Assembly (NCBI GenBank): GCA_963556255.1
Contig: OY744613.1
Span: 36,819,555-36,883,554, forward strand
Direction of reading: 5' to 3'
Length of the DNA: 64,000 nucleotides
Source: Allolobophora icterica
Taxonomy: Eukaryota; Annelida; Clitellata; Crassiclitellata; Lumbricidae
Part shown: piece by piece, positions 24,105 through 37,620 of the stretch
Position numbering within the stretch: position 1 is the stretch's first letter
How the letters are laid out: each line of letters opens with the position of its first letter
Made by a program: the position numbers and the translations under genes
Notes under the pieces: generated by a model
The model's database searches: none
What the model was told of the DNA's origin: nothing
The model's input: the letters and a program-made list of their open reading frames with translations, nothing else

Positions 24105-24299
24105 GTTATTCGCCTGGACATTGTGAGGCGTCTGAGTACCTCGCCGGCCACGAATATGTCGTCCGTGCTCATAACGGAGGTGCGCCGGAACAACCGCTTC
24201 ATCTGAGCACCGCCAGCAGCCACGAGATCAACGCTACGAAAGAAAACCTCAACGAAATCAGGAAAGCCTGTGGCCTCAACCCCGTCACTCGCCCTACAG
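24105..24299 (+). CDS. Secreted NTR/TIMP-like protein, copy 1, exon 2
   Basis: Acceptor CTCGTCTCTTTCTAATAG and donor GTGGGC; enters phase 1, leaves phase 1. It encodes YSPGHCEASEYLAGHEYVV and KENLNEIRKACGLNPVTRPT. The paralogous exon at 52155-52346 is nearly identical over the last 60 bases and keeps the same phases, and the frame is open throughout. The Cys and the G-x-x-P-G-x-C pattern followed by a hydrophobic strand suggest a netrin/TIMP-like OB fold of a secreted protein; this is a fold guess, not a firm family call. Exon 1 with the signal peptide has not been found for this copy, so it may be a truncated gene. Confidence 0.7.
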
Positions 24300-25243
24300 G
24301 TGGGCTCATGCTTAATCTACTCAACTAAGTTTTTATCCCTTTCACTTTATTAAATATTCGCTAATTGTTTTATTGTAATAGCAACTTCTATGGATTTATA
24401 AAGCACAATGCATCAATCGATGGCGCATCAGAACCAATGCAAGAAGCCGTTGTCAGTTCAATATGAAGAAGATCAGTTGGTAAGACAAAGAGGCAGCGGC
24501 CTGTGATGGATAAGCAATTTAAAAGAGGTAAGTCTTAAGTTAAGATCAAAATGACATAAGCGACTGAGGAGAACTTGGCAGACAAAGGAAGGGAGTTGTA
24601 AAATCTAGATCCAAAAGCTCGTTCTCAAGAACAGTTCTTGTTCCCAACGAACTCACCAAAACCTCACCTCTTGCTGTCTCTCCACAGATCTCTCACTCTA
24701 AACCAGTCTTGCTGTCAAGACCTTAAACCTCAAAACCAAGACTTTGAGCCTCAAGACCAAGACCAAGACCTTGAACACCAAGACCAAGACTTTGAAACTG
24801 AAGACCAAGACCTTGAAGCTCAAGACCAAGACTTTGAAACTCAAGACCGAGACAAAGACCCAAAAAATCACAATCATATTGAGACATAATCATATTCCTT
24901 ACTAAGAAAATTGTCAAGTCGGACTACTCGCTATTTTAATGAAAACGTGAGTCTTTTATTTTATTCCAGCAAATAAATTTTTAATGCAGACTGCAGAGAT
25001 TTCCGAATTCGTATTCACAAAAGTCCTTTATGCGAAATGTTTTTCCAAATGCCTGTTGCATTTTATGAAAGACAATTCGCTCAGAATTTTCTGACCAAGA
25101 CGTGCTCTGTGGGACCTCATAAAAAGTCCGCCATGTGAAAAAAATACGTTCGACAGGTGCTGAAATCGCTGGCACACACAGCAGCTATTAAAGCACCGAA
25201 TGTAAATGTACAAATCGTGAGTCTTTACTTTGAATCATCCCAT

Positions 25244-25292
25244 CTATATAAATAAAGAGAAGAATCTGTCTGTCTGTCTGTCTGTCTGTCTT

Positions 25293-25346
<54 letters not shown>

Positions 25347-25793
25347 ACAGCGATCTTTGATCGGGATGCATTTCTACAGTTTTCAAGCTTTTCACTCGAA
25401 ACCTTCACTACTGTATCGGGGTGGGCATGACACACCCAGTGTGAGGCTTCGCGTCCCCCCTTTTCACCTCTACCATGGTGTCCCGGGCCAAAACATACCC
25501 GGGCAATGCATTTTTAGCTGGTAAAAAAACTTACACTGAACCTATTTTCACTCGCCAGATGGCGCCGCCGGGTTAAGCAGCTACAGTACGGATTCGCTAG
25601 AGGGATTGAAACTTTCACTGAACTAAACCCGGGCAACGCCGGGTTAAGCAGTGTTTTGTTGCTTATTCGCTAGAGGGATTGAAACACCCAAAACGCCGGG
25701 TTAAGCAGCTTCGCGTCCCCCGTTTTGATCGCTACCATGGTGTCCCGGCCCAAAACCTCCGAAACCCGGGCAACGCCGGGTTCACCAGCTAGT
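25244..25793 (+). mobile_element. Helitron/Helentron-like non-autonomous insert
   Basis: Starts CTATATAAATAAAGAGAAGA followed by a (TCTG)n array, and ends with hairpin CCCGGGCAACGCCGGG then TTCACCAGCTAGT, the end structure of Helentron-type elements. No terminal inverted repeat and no target duplication. Copy b (58198-58222) shows the uninterrupted sequence ATTCCATGGTAAATTAGCGG, so the insertion lies after CAT at 25243 and before GGTAAAT at 25794. Internal CGCCGGGTTAAGCAG units recur three times. Confidence 0.8.
25265..25346. repeat. (TCTG)n microsatellite
   Basis: About 20 units with one TTTC interruption, part of the Helitron-like insert. Confidence 0.95.
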
Positions 25794-26726
25794 GGTAAAT
25801 AACCGGAAGTCAAAATAATTGTTAAAAAACAACATTAAAGTCTCATTCACACCGTGTAAATACTAAAGCAATTGTACTAGTAATTAATTATTGGATACAT
25901 TTGAAAAATTCTTGCATTTTGTTAAACGACTGTTCATATGGACAAAAGTCTTGGTCTTGGTCTTGGTCTTCGTCTTGCAAGATCAAGACCAAGACGTTGA
26001 ACCTCAAGACCAAGACTTTGAACCACAAGACCAACACCAACACCAAGACTTTTGGTCTCAAGACCAAGACCAAGACCAAGACTTTTAAAAACGAACTCGA
26101 GTGCACTCGAGACCAAGACCTTGGTCTAGAGGACAACAAGACTGCTCGCCGTTTCAACTCTAAATACCACCCACCATAGCCGTCTGACCCTTTGGATATT
26201 GACCTGAAACCGATTTCACCTCCCGCCTATCGACTTTGTTTTGACTATGCGCCTGTGAATAAGCTGGTTCCTGCGTCTTCGCTTTTTTGGGCGCTGTAGA
26301 CATTTCGAAATTGCGATTGTTTTAGTTATGACCAGAGAAATTTAGTCAGATGATCTCGTTGAATAATGGCAAGTCTTAAGAAAAAGAACTGATTTTAAAT
26401 GTTATTGCGACTGTTCAACCGTAAACGCTCATAAACTATTAAACCCAATTTGAAAACAATCCTTAAAGAAAGAAATAAATATTAGACCAACACGTTATTG
26501 CCTGCGTAGCTCGATGTTGATTTTATCAGCAACGTAGAGCTCAGTTGCCTAATATTTTTTCTCCGGAAGAATCTTGCATAACTCGGGTAAATAATAGTGA
26601 TGATGATGATGACGACGACGACGACGATGATGATAATAATAATGACATTAATTATAATAATGAGGTCGCGTGAAGTCTGTTTTATTTTCCAGTGTCTATA
26701 ATACCAAAGCATTTCAAGGCACATTC

Positions 26727-28015
26727 CAGGGGCGTAGCTATCATATGTGCAGGAGGTGCAAGGCCTCCAGGGGCCCACAAATACACCAGACAATTTTGTA
26801 TAACCACAGTTGAACTCCTTTTACTTTGTTTTTTGCGTCTCCACTGACGACTTTCACATTGTATAATGACGTCAGTTTATGTGCACAAATTATCTGAGTG
26901 ATAATAAAGATTGTTAGTAATGCAGTTTTAAGCTGAGAAAATGAAGTGAATTATCTAAATGAAAATCTTATGCCGCTATGCATGAAAGTTGAAGTTTAAA
27001 CTGTTCTGTATGAAACACTATGTCTGCAAGTATTAAATCAGAACATTTAAGCAGATTTACGAAACGTTAGCGACGTCAACAGATTGCAACTGAATCAAAG
27101 AAATTGCTAAAAAAATCTCCAGTTTAATTGTCACTAAGGCAACGGCAATGTCTGGAACTGCATGGATCGGTACCGACAACAGACTGTAAAGCGTGTAAAG
27201 TTGATTAACGTTGCGAGGATGATTGACTTTTGATGAACAAAAGACTAGAAAGAAAATTATACTGCCATGGCATTGTTTTACGTACTATAGTACTACTAGT
27301 GTATGTTCCCGTCATAATTATGACGGCAGTATATAGTGTTAGAGTATTTGCCCGTCATATTATGACGTCATATTATAGGCCTATATGTATCGTTGGTTAT
27401 CTCCGTCGTCAAGACCGCCGTCGTCAAGACAACCGGTTTATGTTTCACAATAGAACAGAAGCCGTTTGTGACGTAGCGTCCTCCGACAGACAAATTTGCA
27501 TATAAGGAAACTATATTAATAGATTTATGTGAATAAGTCTGAGTCACTGCATGTAATGCAAGTATTTAATGTGACATGTGTTAAATCTGATTGAGAAATA
27601 ACTTAAATTAATGTGATTTATCCGTCTCATTCTTAGAGCATTCATGTTTATTCTGAGAACGAGTTGTACTGCATACTCAAATATCAAATGTAAATGTTTA
27701 GTTTTTGTAGGCAGTACACAAACTGCATAGTATTAGTAGGCTTACAGTGAAGTTAGTAAACAGAATAACTAATTTTACTTATTGTCTTATTTATATCTTT
27801 GATCTATCTGTATAATAGCGATATGTTACGCAATTTTATCAGTGTGACCTAAGACCTTTATTTGGGCATTTTTGGCCTATGTGGCGGCTGACATAAACAC
27901 GAGACCATGACAGTATTGGTAAGAACACAAGACTACAAGCCTTACAAGGCCGTCAGGGGGGGGGCCCAAAGGGGACCCATGCACCCGGGTCCATGAAAAG
28001 CTAGCTACGCCTCTG
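26727..28015. mobile_element. hAT-like element, CAGGGGCGTAGCTA ends
   Basis: Inverted ends CAGGGGCGTAGCTA (26727) and TAGCTACGCCTCTG (to 28015), both followed inward by GGCCC-rich sequence. The interior of about 1.2 kb is AT-rich without transposase motifs. The flanks GCACATTC and GCCCCCTG do not match, so the target duplication is not confirmed. Confidence 0.7.
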
Positions 28016-28157
28016 GCCCCCTGGCAAACTCATTGATTTTGTGCAGGACGAGGCCTGATTTTCCAGATGCCCATAACCGACATAATTTTTTTACTTCTGT
28101 GGGATTATACTTACTTCGGGTAACAAAATAAATAATAATAAGTAGCAGTAGTAATAG

Positions 28158-28660
28158 TAGTTTTCCACATCCTCTGGCTTTCATCATTTTGGTATAAAAA
28201 TAATAATAATGATAATAATATTCGGCTTGATCTTTTTGTTCCCAGGGCTAAAACTGCCTTAGCCCAGCACCGGGCGTTTGCTGTAGTGGGTCCAACGATC
28301 TGGAATGACCTTACTCTCTGCTCAGGGCCAAACAGTAGTAATAGTAGTTTTCCACATCCTCTGGATTTCATCATTTTGGTATAAAAATAATAGTAATGAT
28401 AATAATATTCGGCTTGATCTTTTTATTCCCAGGGCTAAAACTGCCTTGGCCCAGCACCGGGCGTTTGCTCACTTTGCTGTAGTGGGTCCCACGATCTGGA
28501 ACGACCATTCCCTCTGCTCAGGGCCAAACTAATGACTAGCTTTTGCTCATCGGTCTTGCGTTCCCTACAGGCATTTCTGTTTTCCCGGGGCTTCTGTGAT
28601 CGCCTCTGAATAGTTAATCTGCGAGAGGCGCTTTATAAATTTCTAGATACAATACAATAC
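28158..28660 (+). mobile_element. CR1/L2-type LINE 3' ends in tandem
   Basis: About 190 bp (TAGTTTTCCACATCCTCTGG to CTCAGGGCCAAAC) is present twice, at 28158-28330 and 28342-28531, each encoding DLFIPRAKTALAQHRAFA and VGPTIWND. The second continues into the hairpin GATCGCCTCTGAATAG...GAGAGGCGC and tail (ACAAT)n. A third start of the unit lies at 29035-29070. Confidence 0.75.
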
Positions 28661-29073
28661 AATAATATGGGCCTCGGGCTCACACCGCCGGTTCTGCAGG
28701 TGCAGCAACGGAGGCTGCCTAAAGAAACGTAATCAAATATGCCTCTTACCAGTTAGGCCCCTAATGGCCCAGTCAACTACCAGTGATTGGAGTTCATGAC
28801 CATCATGGTTCGCCATCTAACTAGGGTTTCTGGAGAGTCAAGGAAGACTCTAATCCTCTTCCGACGTGTTTCTACAACAATTCAGCGTTCCACCGCGATT
28901 GCTCTCCGCGGTACGCTTGAGAAGCCAGACTTCCATGCTACGGTTTGTCAGCATGTGTTTACTTTATAAACAATAAACGAATATCATCATCTGCGAAGAT
29001 TAGCCATCCCAGAAATGCATACGGCCTTGTTTATAGTAGTTTTCCACACCGTCTGGATTTCATACTTTTGATA

Positions 29074-30985
<1,912 letters not shown>

Positions 30986-31019
30986 ACCAATAAAATCCTT
31001 TTGGAACCCCTCAACCCCA

Positions 31020-31985
31020 GCCTTTGGCAAACCCTCCTATCAGACGTCGACCATTAAGAGGTGAGGTACCTGATGTACCCAAGCATAAAAACAGGTTCAT
31101 ACCCAGCCCAGCCCAGCAATGATGAAGCAATCGCTGCAGCAGTTGCATCAACGTTGGAAGATGGCGATGTCAGTGCAGCTGTAAGAATCCTCTCTTCCGA
31201 TGATAATCCGGTAAACAATGAAACTATGGAGAACTTTATGTTTGAAAGACTCTGCATGCGCCTCTTCCTCAATGCATCTCAAACCCACCAATAAGCAATG
31301 TCACTCCTTTTCAGGCCACCGAACAGGAGGTCAGAAGGCAGTGTTTAATCTAGTCCCGATCTTCTGGGGGGGGGGGACAAGGTTTGTGGGGGACCAACGA
31401 GCGTCCGAAGAGCGGTCCTCTATTTTCATGACCTTTTTTGGGAATTTCCTCTTACAAAAAACTTGATGACCTTTTTTAGGAATTCGTCTGAAAAATTTGA
31501 TGACTTTTTATGAATTCGAATTTCATCTTTACATATAACAGTTCATGTAATATTATAATGTCGTCCACCACAACTCAAAACTATTATTTTAATTCTTATA
31601 TTTCTCTGGCCTCGGGGGCAACATAAATCCTGGGGGATTTCCCCCTAAAAGGTGTTTAGATTAAACACTGGTCAGGAGGTTCTCAGCCACATTCGATCCT
31701 TCCTGACGGGTTCATCCGGGGGCCAGATGGTCTCTAACCCCAACAACTAGCTCCTTCTTGACCTGGCCAATTTCATCGAGATCGGGTGGGCCCCAACTCA
31801 TGTCAGCAATCATTGTCCTTTTGGCCGGTGTCTGCCCTAAGCAAGTTCGATCAACTCCGTTTGGCGGCCCACTCTTTGCGCTGCGGAAAGTCGATGAGGG
31901 GCTTCGACCAATTGTAGTCGGATACAACTGGCGCCCAAATGCTCTAGCAATTTTGTACTTTCAAGGCGATTGCATATCGGACCAT
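31020..31985 (+). pseudogene. REL-endonuclease LINE, 5' half, split by a MITE
   Basis: Open pieces EAIAAAVASTLEDGDVSAAV and RILSSDDNPVNNETM (31109-31235), then after the MITE a SHIRSFLTGSSGG-like stretch (31682-31722, frames broken), and CPKQVRSTPFGGPLFALRKV plus DEGLRPIVVGYNWR (31842-31935), the finger region of the same RT family as 29184-30785. It lies downstream of the 3' half on the same strand, so this is a second, 3'-truncated copy or a rearrangement. Confidence 0.65.
31330..31678. mobile_element. hAT-like MITE, CAGTGTTYAATCTAG family, copy 2
   Basis: Ends CAGTGTTTAATCTAG (31339) and TTTAGATTAAACACTG (to 31670). Flanks GTCAGAAG (31330-31337) and GTCAGGAG (31671-31678) form an 8-bp duplication with one change, with one extra base before CAGTG, exactly as in copy 1 (16325-16704). 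It interrupts the LINE coding sequence. Confidence 0.85.
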
Positions 31986-32002
31986 ATCCCATCCCAAACA
32001 GA

Positions 32003-32004
<2 letters not shown>

Positions 32005-32042
<38 letters not shown>
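32005..32042. repeat. (GT)n microsatellite
   Basis: About 19 uninterrupted units. Confidence 0.97.
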
Positions 32043-32044
<2 letters not shown>

Positions 32045-32098
32045 TTTTCCTGGTGGTTGTGACTGGGCCGGAAGGAAAGTGGAAATGTAGAATTTAGT

Positions 32099-32374
32099 TA
32101 AGAAGAAGAAAAAGCCATATAAGCAGCCATGGTATGAAGTGTTAGCGACTTCATTTTCTTAGCCTAGGCATGTGAAGGCGGGTGGCCAGTCCTACCCCTC
32201 GCCGTCTCATCTTCCCACCGACAGTGTACGGTCAGTGTACTCATCATAGCTGAGTTGGATAGGGGGTGCAGATGAAGCAGAAATCTCGAACCAAACTTCT
32301 GCCCTGGCGGGATTTGAACCCCGACCTCTCGATTGACAGTCCAGCACGCTAACCACTACACTATCGAGCACCCT
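32099..32374 (-). mobile_element. tRNA-derived SINE, copy 1
   Basis: Minus strand: TAGTGTAGTGGTTAGCGTGC (A box), GGTCGGGGTTCAAATCCCGC (B box), a body with TTGGTTCGAGATTTCTGC, CCAACTCAGCTATGATGAGT, and ACACTGTCGGTGGGAAGATG, ending GTTAGCGACTTC...CTTCTTCTT. The tRNA-like part resembles tRNA-Asp, with GTC at the anticodon position. Shares its whole length with 33871-34160. Confidence 0.85.
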
Positions 32375-32660
32375 CAGCATTATACAAAATTCTGACGCAT
32401 TCTTTTCCGCCGTTGCGTCAGATATATGTGGAAATAAATATGACAGTGTGTCGTCGACACTTTGTTTCTTCGACTAGCTGAATAACTCCCATGACCCTGA
32501 CGCGACCTGCTGAAATTGTATAGCTGTCTAGACTATAGACATGTCTAGACTATTGCATGGGATGAATCACTTCCGCTGATGCCAATCACGCACGCGTAGA
32601 ACATATTAAGGGCGGCTGATGGTATGACGGCCTAAATATGCGTATGTCTTGCTTTTATAG

Positions 32661-32800
32661 GCTCTTCATCTATCGTCGAGTGTCCTGTGTCAGCGCCGAA
32701 ATGTCAGAGTGTGCCAACACCCTACATAACTGGGCCTGGGCCTGTCCCACCCAATGGTGAGTTCAGATACGACTCCCTACGAGAGATAGGTATAGACTGA
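32661..32800 (+). CDS. Secreted NTR/TIMP-like protein, copy 1, last exon
   Basis: Acceptor TGTCTTGCTTTTATAG; enters in phase 1, matching exon 2, and reaches TGA at 32798-32800. It encodes SSIVECPVSAPKCQSVPTP and a short tail ending EIGID. The paralogous exon at 56403 encodes SSTIECPLSLPDCESQPTP. A GTGAGT inside the exon (after AAT, 32757) could be a donor, but 3' flank homology with copy 2 (from TATACAAGTA at 32822) argues that both are terminal exons. The shared 3' flank continues to about 33130. Confidence 0.65.
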
Positions 32801-33376
32801 TTCTGCAGCAAATGTTTCACTTTATACAAGTACATCGATCGTCATTTGCATAATTGCATAATTGTGCCTAACTTGTCATTAGATCATACTTTAAAAGTTA
32901 CGATCTGAATCACTTAATATGACTCACTCGGTTTCATCATTGCACGTTAATCTACCACGCTTGTTCTTGTAGTCTGTTTTCATTTATGTCAAAACTGATC
33001 TCTTAATTTTATTTATTTTCGTCCGTTCTTGTGAAGCCTGTGAATACAAAAGTTGCTTTAAAATGTTAATGTTTATGTGGCGTAAGTAACATGATATCAT
33101 GTATGTATAGCGTCCCACTTAATGTCTAGAATGTCTAGCCCCCAAGGGAATAAATATGTCATCTCTTCAGTCAACAGAACGACGACTTCTGCGAACAGAC
33201 GCCATTGCAACGCTTGAAACGACGTCGATCTCTGAGCAAATTATAGCCAAAGAGAACGATCATTTGTCAAATTCAGTGATGTTCTCGTCTTAGTCCACCA
33301 AGTCCTGTTATTTTATCATCGTTTATATTGTCCATACAGCGAACTCCTTTGTTTCTTTCTCAATCGCATCCTCCAT

Positions 33377-33607
33377 TTAGCGCATTGTATTTGGGGGTTC
33401 GATCAGCTGACTCTCTTCCTCCCAAATGACGAACCGATTGGAGTCTTCGCTGAACGACTTCATCTGGTGAAGTTGTCTCGTGTCAAAGGATTGTCTTATT
33501 TCGTCATTTCTAATTTCATGTAACATTGACATTCCTGCAATGTTCTGTAACCCTTTAATTTCTTTTTGGCTGACTCCTTTCGCATCTTGTCCGGCACTCT
33601 GGTCCAT
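33377..33607 (-). pseudogene. Possible LINE C-terminal fragment
   Basis: A 76-codon minus frame contains MLHEIRNDEIRQSFDTRQLH, which resembles the RIRN-(D/E)-(D/E)-I-R region after the RT domain of some LINE proteins. Weak call; no hallmark motif. Confidence 0.3.
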
Positions 33608-33870
33608 ACAGAAAAATTGGTTGTGTCATTGTCCCATATTATTTATATTCTTCTTTTTTTCTTTGCTTTTTCTCCTTTTGTACATTCTGGTAATTCTTCA
33701 ATTATTCCTCTGTTGAGGTGATTGTAATTCTCTTTTGTATTTCCTCACTTTATTACCATATGTCAGACTTCCACGACTGACGAACTAATCTCCCTCTTCG
33801 ATGGGTTCTGCATGGATTCTGATGTTTATTGGCGTCGCTTTTGCCTTTTATCAATGACTATTTTATCTGG

Positions 33871-34160
33871 TGGTACTTGGTAGTGTATTGGTCAGCGCGT
33901 TGGACTATCAAATCGAGAGGTCGGGGGGTCAAATTCCCCGCCAGGGCAGAACTTTGGTTCGATATTTCTGAACCACCTGCGCCCCTTAGCCAACTCAGCT
34001 ATAATGAGTACATTGATCGTACACTGTCGATGGGTAGATGAGGCGGAGAGGGAGAGGACTGGTCATCTGCCATTATGATAATGAAGTCGCTAACGCTTCA
34101 TACCCATGGCTGCCCCTCAGGCTAGCTCAAGGGACTGTTCTTCTTCTGCTTCTCTTCTTA
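33871..34160 (+). mobile_element. tRNA-derived SINE, copy 2
   Basis: A box TAGTGTATTGGTCAGCGCG, B box GGGGGTCAAATTCCCC, then the body shared with the copy at 32099-32374 (GATCGTACACTGTCGATGGG, GAAGTCGCTAACGCTTCATA) and a CTTCTTCTGCTTCTCTTCTT tail. Confidence 0.88.
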
Positions 34161-35725
34161 GTTTATTTATTACGTGGTGTTTAAACTGAATGCCATAGGC
34201 GCTTCTGATGGGCGCTTCTAATCGTATACGAGACTTTAAATGTCCGCATATTTTACTATATCTACTCTTTGCTGACTTGACTTCACTCAAACAGGTCTTA
34301 GTTTATTCTGTCTTTTCCGCGGACAAGGGGAAGCTTTTGATAGGCGTGTCTTTTCTGTCGCTAGTCCTATAGACTGGAGCGTTCCTCCTGAAAATGTTTG
34401 CACTATAGTATAGTGACTATACAAAGTTAGTCCTGGCCTTCAGATCTCGACTAAAACTCGTCCTTTATTCAGTTTATTCGTTGGCGGTTTCCATGTCTCT
34501 TGGATTCGTTTCTGTAAATGCGAGCTGCTGTAATAGCCTGTCTTCCCAGCAACCATCCTGACTAAGCATACCCTGCGGGCATGGCTGGGCATGCCTAAGC
34601 CTTCACATTTCTAAGATATCAGCAAATTCCAGCACTTTTTAGCGGCAATATTTTTTCAGCCATATTCGGATAATCAAGACAGTGAATTCAGTGTGTCACT
34701 TAAGTTTCATTGGTCAGTCGAGTATAGCCTACGCCTATGATGATCTGATGGGCTAAGCCCAGAAGAAAAGTTCTGCTTTCAGTTTTTGGTGTAATAGGGG
34801 CCTAATATGTATAATCTATTAATGTTCAACACACGACATTTATCTAAGAATTGCTATTCTGGATAGAGGACAGCTACAAATACTCACTCAAGCGTCAAAA
34901 TACTTAGCTACTCCGACTGAACGAGATTGCCATCCTTGTCTTTATTGATTTGTCCATTTAGACAAATCCTGAATCTGGAACGAATGAGGAGCGCCTTTCG
35001 AGCGTCCATGGCAGTCTCGTCAAAGACTGTTAGGTCTATAGCTGAACTTGTTGCATTACTTTCAGGTGCGGCGACCGTCACAGTTGCAACGACGACACTC
35101 GTAGCAACTGCAGCAGCAGCAGCACTGCTGCTAAACAAGATCATCAAATAAGGTCCTTTTCTATGTGATCACGACCTTCCAGCATTGGAAACATTCAACG
35201 AATAGCCCTGCACTTTTAGATATCTGCTAAGATGCTTACATGTAGCCGCCATTTACTTATTTTGAAATTCCAGTCATTTAGTAGGAGTCATTTCAGTCTA
35301 TATAATTTCTATTTTTACTAGTTGTTGATTGATTTGACCGCTTAAGACTATGAAGGCCGAGCGCCTGGTGTTTATAGAGATCAGACGCGCACGGTCTTGC
35401 TGTCAAAGGCGGGCTACATAATATTATATGCATATGTCAAAATGACCAATCTCCGTTGCATATACAATAACCAATCCACTGATGCGTTGCAATGACATTA
35501 TAGGTCCATACTATTTGGCGGCGAATGCATTTTGCACAGTGAGAAAATTGCTTTAGTAAAATAAAAAGGCCTAGAACTAAGGCTAGAAGCATGGTAGGCC
35601 TCATAAATGAGACCTAATCTAGAAACACTACCAAATAGGCCCTAATAGCTTTTCTCTGTTGGATATCTACATATATAACTATCCATGGAAAACTTTCAAG
35701 ACATTGACTGGCCTATATTTAATAA
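34161..35725. other. No feature seen
   Basis: Unique-looking AT-rich sequence. A plus frame at 34927-35151 has an Ala/Val/Thr-rich end (TVATTTLVATAAAAALLL) but no splice or domain support. Confidence 0.35.
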
Positions 35726-35800
35726 AGTTCATTCATTCATTCATTAAGACATTTATATAGCGCCTCTTCAAGAGGGCTACTCAGAGGCGCTACAGTTGAA
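35726..35800 (-). mobile_element. CR1/L2-type LINE 3' terminus with (AATG)n tail
   Basis: Minus strand: GCGCCTCTGAGTAGCCCTC, GAGGCGCTATATAAATGTCT, then AATG repeats. Only the terminal hairpin and tail remain. Confidence 0.65.
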
Positions 35801-36984
35801 TGTTCATCATAATATTATGTGAATACTTGTGAACAGCGTTCTGTTTCTTTGAACGTATTCCTTTGCGAAATGCTATTATCGCTTCTTCTTATGATCCGCA
35901 ATTACTTTTGATGCAAGTTCAAACCATATTCGTCTTCAACGCGGCATTGGATTGGTTCTTGTTTTAGTGACTACTACTTTCGGTTTAACGACGCTATGTC
36001 ACAATAGAAATGATTAGAGTCGCCCTCCTCCTTTATCCAGTTGTAGGGCTTTGGACTGGCACTACCAGAGTACGGTCAGTGGAGAAGTGATCACGATTGG
36101 TTATTTATTTAATATGCATGTGAAGCCTCGCCCTGTCTGCGAGACCGCGAATGGTCTATTTATACACGACCGCATAGATTCGCTGTATACCACGCTTTGG
36201 CTTTTTTTGGTTGCTGAAAAATCCGTTGTTTACTAATGCAATTAACGTTCGCAGAGCACGTAGCGTTTTCTTTGAGTGTAGAATGACCATGTGAGGCGAC
36301 TATTGTAAAGTTTATTTTGTACTAGCCAAAATCACTTTCATGGGTCGCATTCATACTACGGGCCTACTTGGACCGCTGCCATCATTACCATTTGGAGCCC
36401 ATATTCCCATATACCATAGATATATTATATCTATGCCATATATGACTCATATAGCGCCCATATGGGTCACACCCGATGTTTATGGGTATGCTGGCAAGGA
36501 TAACCAAATAACTGATATATATATAATGTTGCTAATTGTGGTAGGGCATGGATAACTTTTTGTAACGTAAGAAAACAGTGCTTAACCAAAATACCACCAA
36601 GAATTGACAGTTTGTGCCAGTGTCGGCGCCAGCTATACAATTTCAGCATGTCGCATCAGCGTTACGGGAGTTATTCAGCAGGTCGAAGAAATTAATGTTT
36701 AAGTTTGACGCATCAAGCAGCATAACCTCAACATAAGCAGCATAGCTTGGATATATAAAACGAAGCAAATTATTATTGAACGCGCATGGCCCAATTGAAA
36801 CTTTTAGAGTTTACAACATAGACTTCTATTGACATACTAGATAAAACGTAAAAAGTCGTTTAGGTCTAATAATTGCACTAGTGATGTTATGGGACAGATG
36901 CTGATTTTCTAAATGTAAAAAGATATTAGAAATTCCAAAGAATTTTACACAGCAGTAGGTAGTAGGCCTATAGGCAGGATATAG
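35801..36984. other. No gene seen
   Basis: Contains a cluster of small palindromes around 36395-36470 (for example TAGATATATTATATCTA), but no coding or mobile-element signal. Confidence 0.35.
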
Positions 36985-37095
36985 GCCTAAGGCAGGTCAA
37001 GAGTAAAATAGGCAGGTCATAAGGCAGGTCAAGAGTAAAATAGGCAGGTCAGAAGGCAGGTCAAGAGTAAAATAGGCTGGTCAATTGACCTGCCC
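36985..37095. repeat. Short tandem repeat, unit with AAGGCAGGTCAAGAG
   Basis: Three copies of about 38 bp around AAGGCAGGTCAAGAGTAAAA, ending in the inverted TTGACCTGCC. Confidence 0.85.
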
Positions 37096-37458
37096 GACCC
37101 ATGGTAGCGCCATCACTGGTTTGTGCAAAGCAAGCACATCTGTCCCACTGACAATACTAGTTTTTGGCGAAACCGATGCTATTGATTTCTTTAAAAATGG
37201 CTGTGTTCCATAATTATTGCTGGAAGTTAATAAAAATTTGGTCAGTGTTATTTTTTTTATATAATCTACAGTTCTCAGCGTCATAAGCAAGCTTGTATTG
37301 TGGAAATAGTCAGCCTGTTATTTTGATTAAATTTGAAGCGATAAATTTTACTCTAAATGCGTGGGTCCGCGAGCTATGCCTAGAAAAAATAAGGGTCCCT
37401 GGTCCAAACAGTTTGAAAACCTCTGCAGTACCCGGTAGCGTGTTGAGTCCGAAATGTC

Positions 37459-37620
37459 ACGTACATGCGTCAACAGCCGTGATACCTTTTGTTACATCTG
37501 CGGGGAGTTCACTTTGAAATCTCAGAAGAAGGCAGTGACGCCGCTTCTTCTGAAAGTGTATGAACTGTATTTTGGACGTAAAGTTGGCGATCATGATGTT
37601 CAACTTCGGAGAGTAAATTT
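37459..37620 (+). pseudogene. Fragment of a repeat-associated Cys-rich gene
   Basis: Encodes CVNSRDTFCYICGEFTLKSQ followed by VYELYFGRKVGDHD. I recognise this as the start of an uncharacterised family that is highly repeated in marine invertebrate genomes, with C-x2-C zinc-binding pairs; its role is unknown to me. Homology stops near 37600. Confidence 0.5.

Larger units (their letters stand above)
24704..26144. mobile_element. (CAAGAC)-rich hAT MITE, copy a
   Basis: Ends CAGTCTTGCTGTCAAGACC and GGACAACAAGACTG. Subterminal arrays of GACCAAGACCAAGACC lie at 24720-24870 and 25950-26125, with a conserved interior (TTTATTCCAGCAAATAAAT, TTTTCTGACCAAGACGTG) shared with copies b and c. No clean 8-bp duplication: left flank CTCTAAAC recurs as CTCTAAAT only 13 bp beyond the right end. 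A Helitron-like insert splits it. Confidence 0.85.

Noticed and set aside
32260..32374. Functional tRNA gene
   Set aside because: A and B boxes are present, but the sequence continues into a SINE body shared with two other loci and the acceptor stem does not pair.
33901..33960. Functional tRNA gene on the plus strand
   Set aside because: Part of the second SINE copy, with a disrupted T arm (GGGGGTCAAATTCCCC).
34927..35151. Membrane-protein-like frame with Ala/Val-rich end
   Set aside because: No splice context, no signal or topology pattern beyond low complexity; likely chance.
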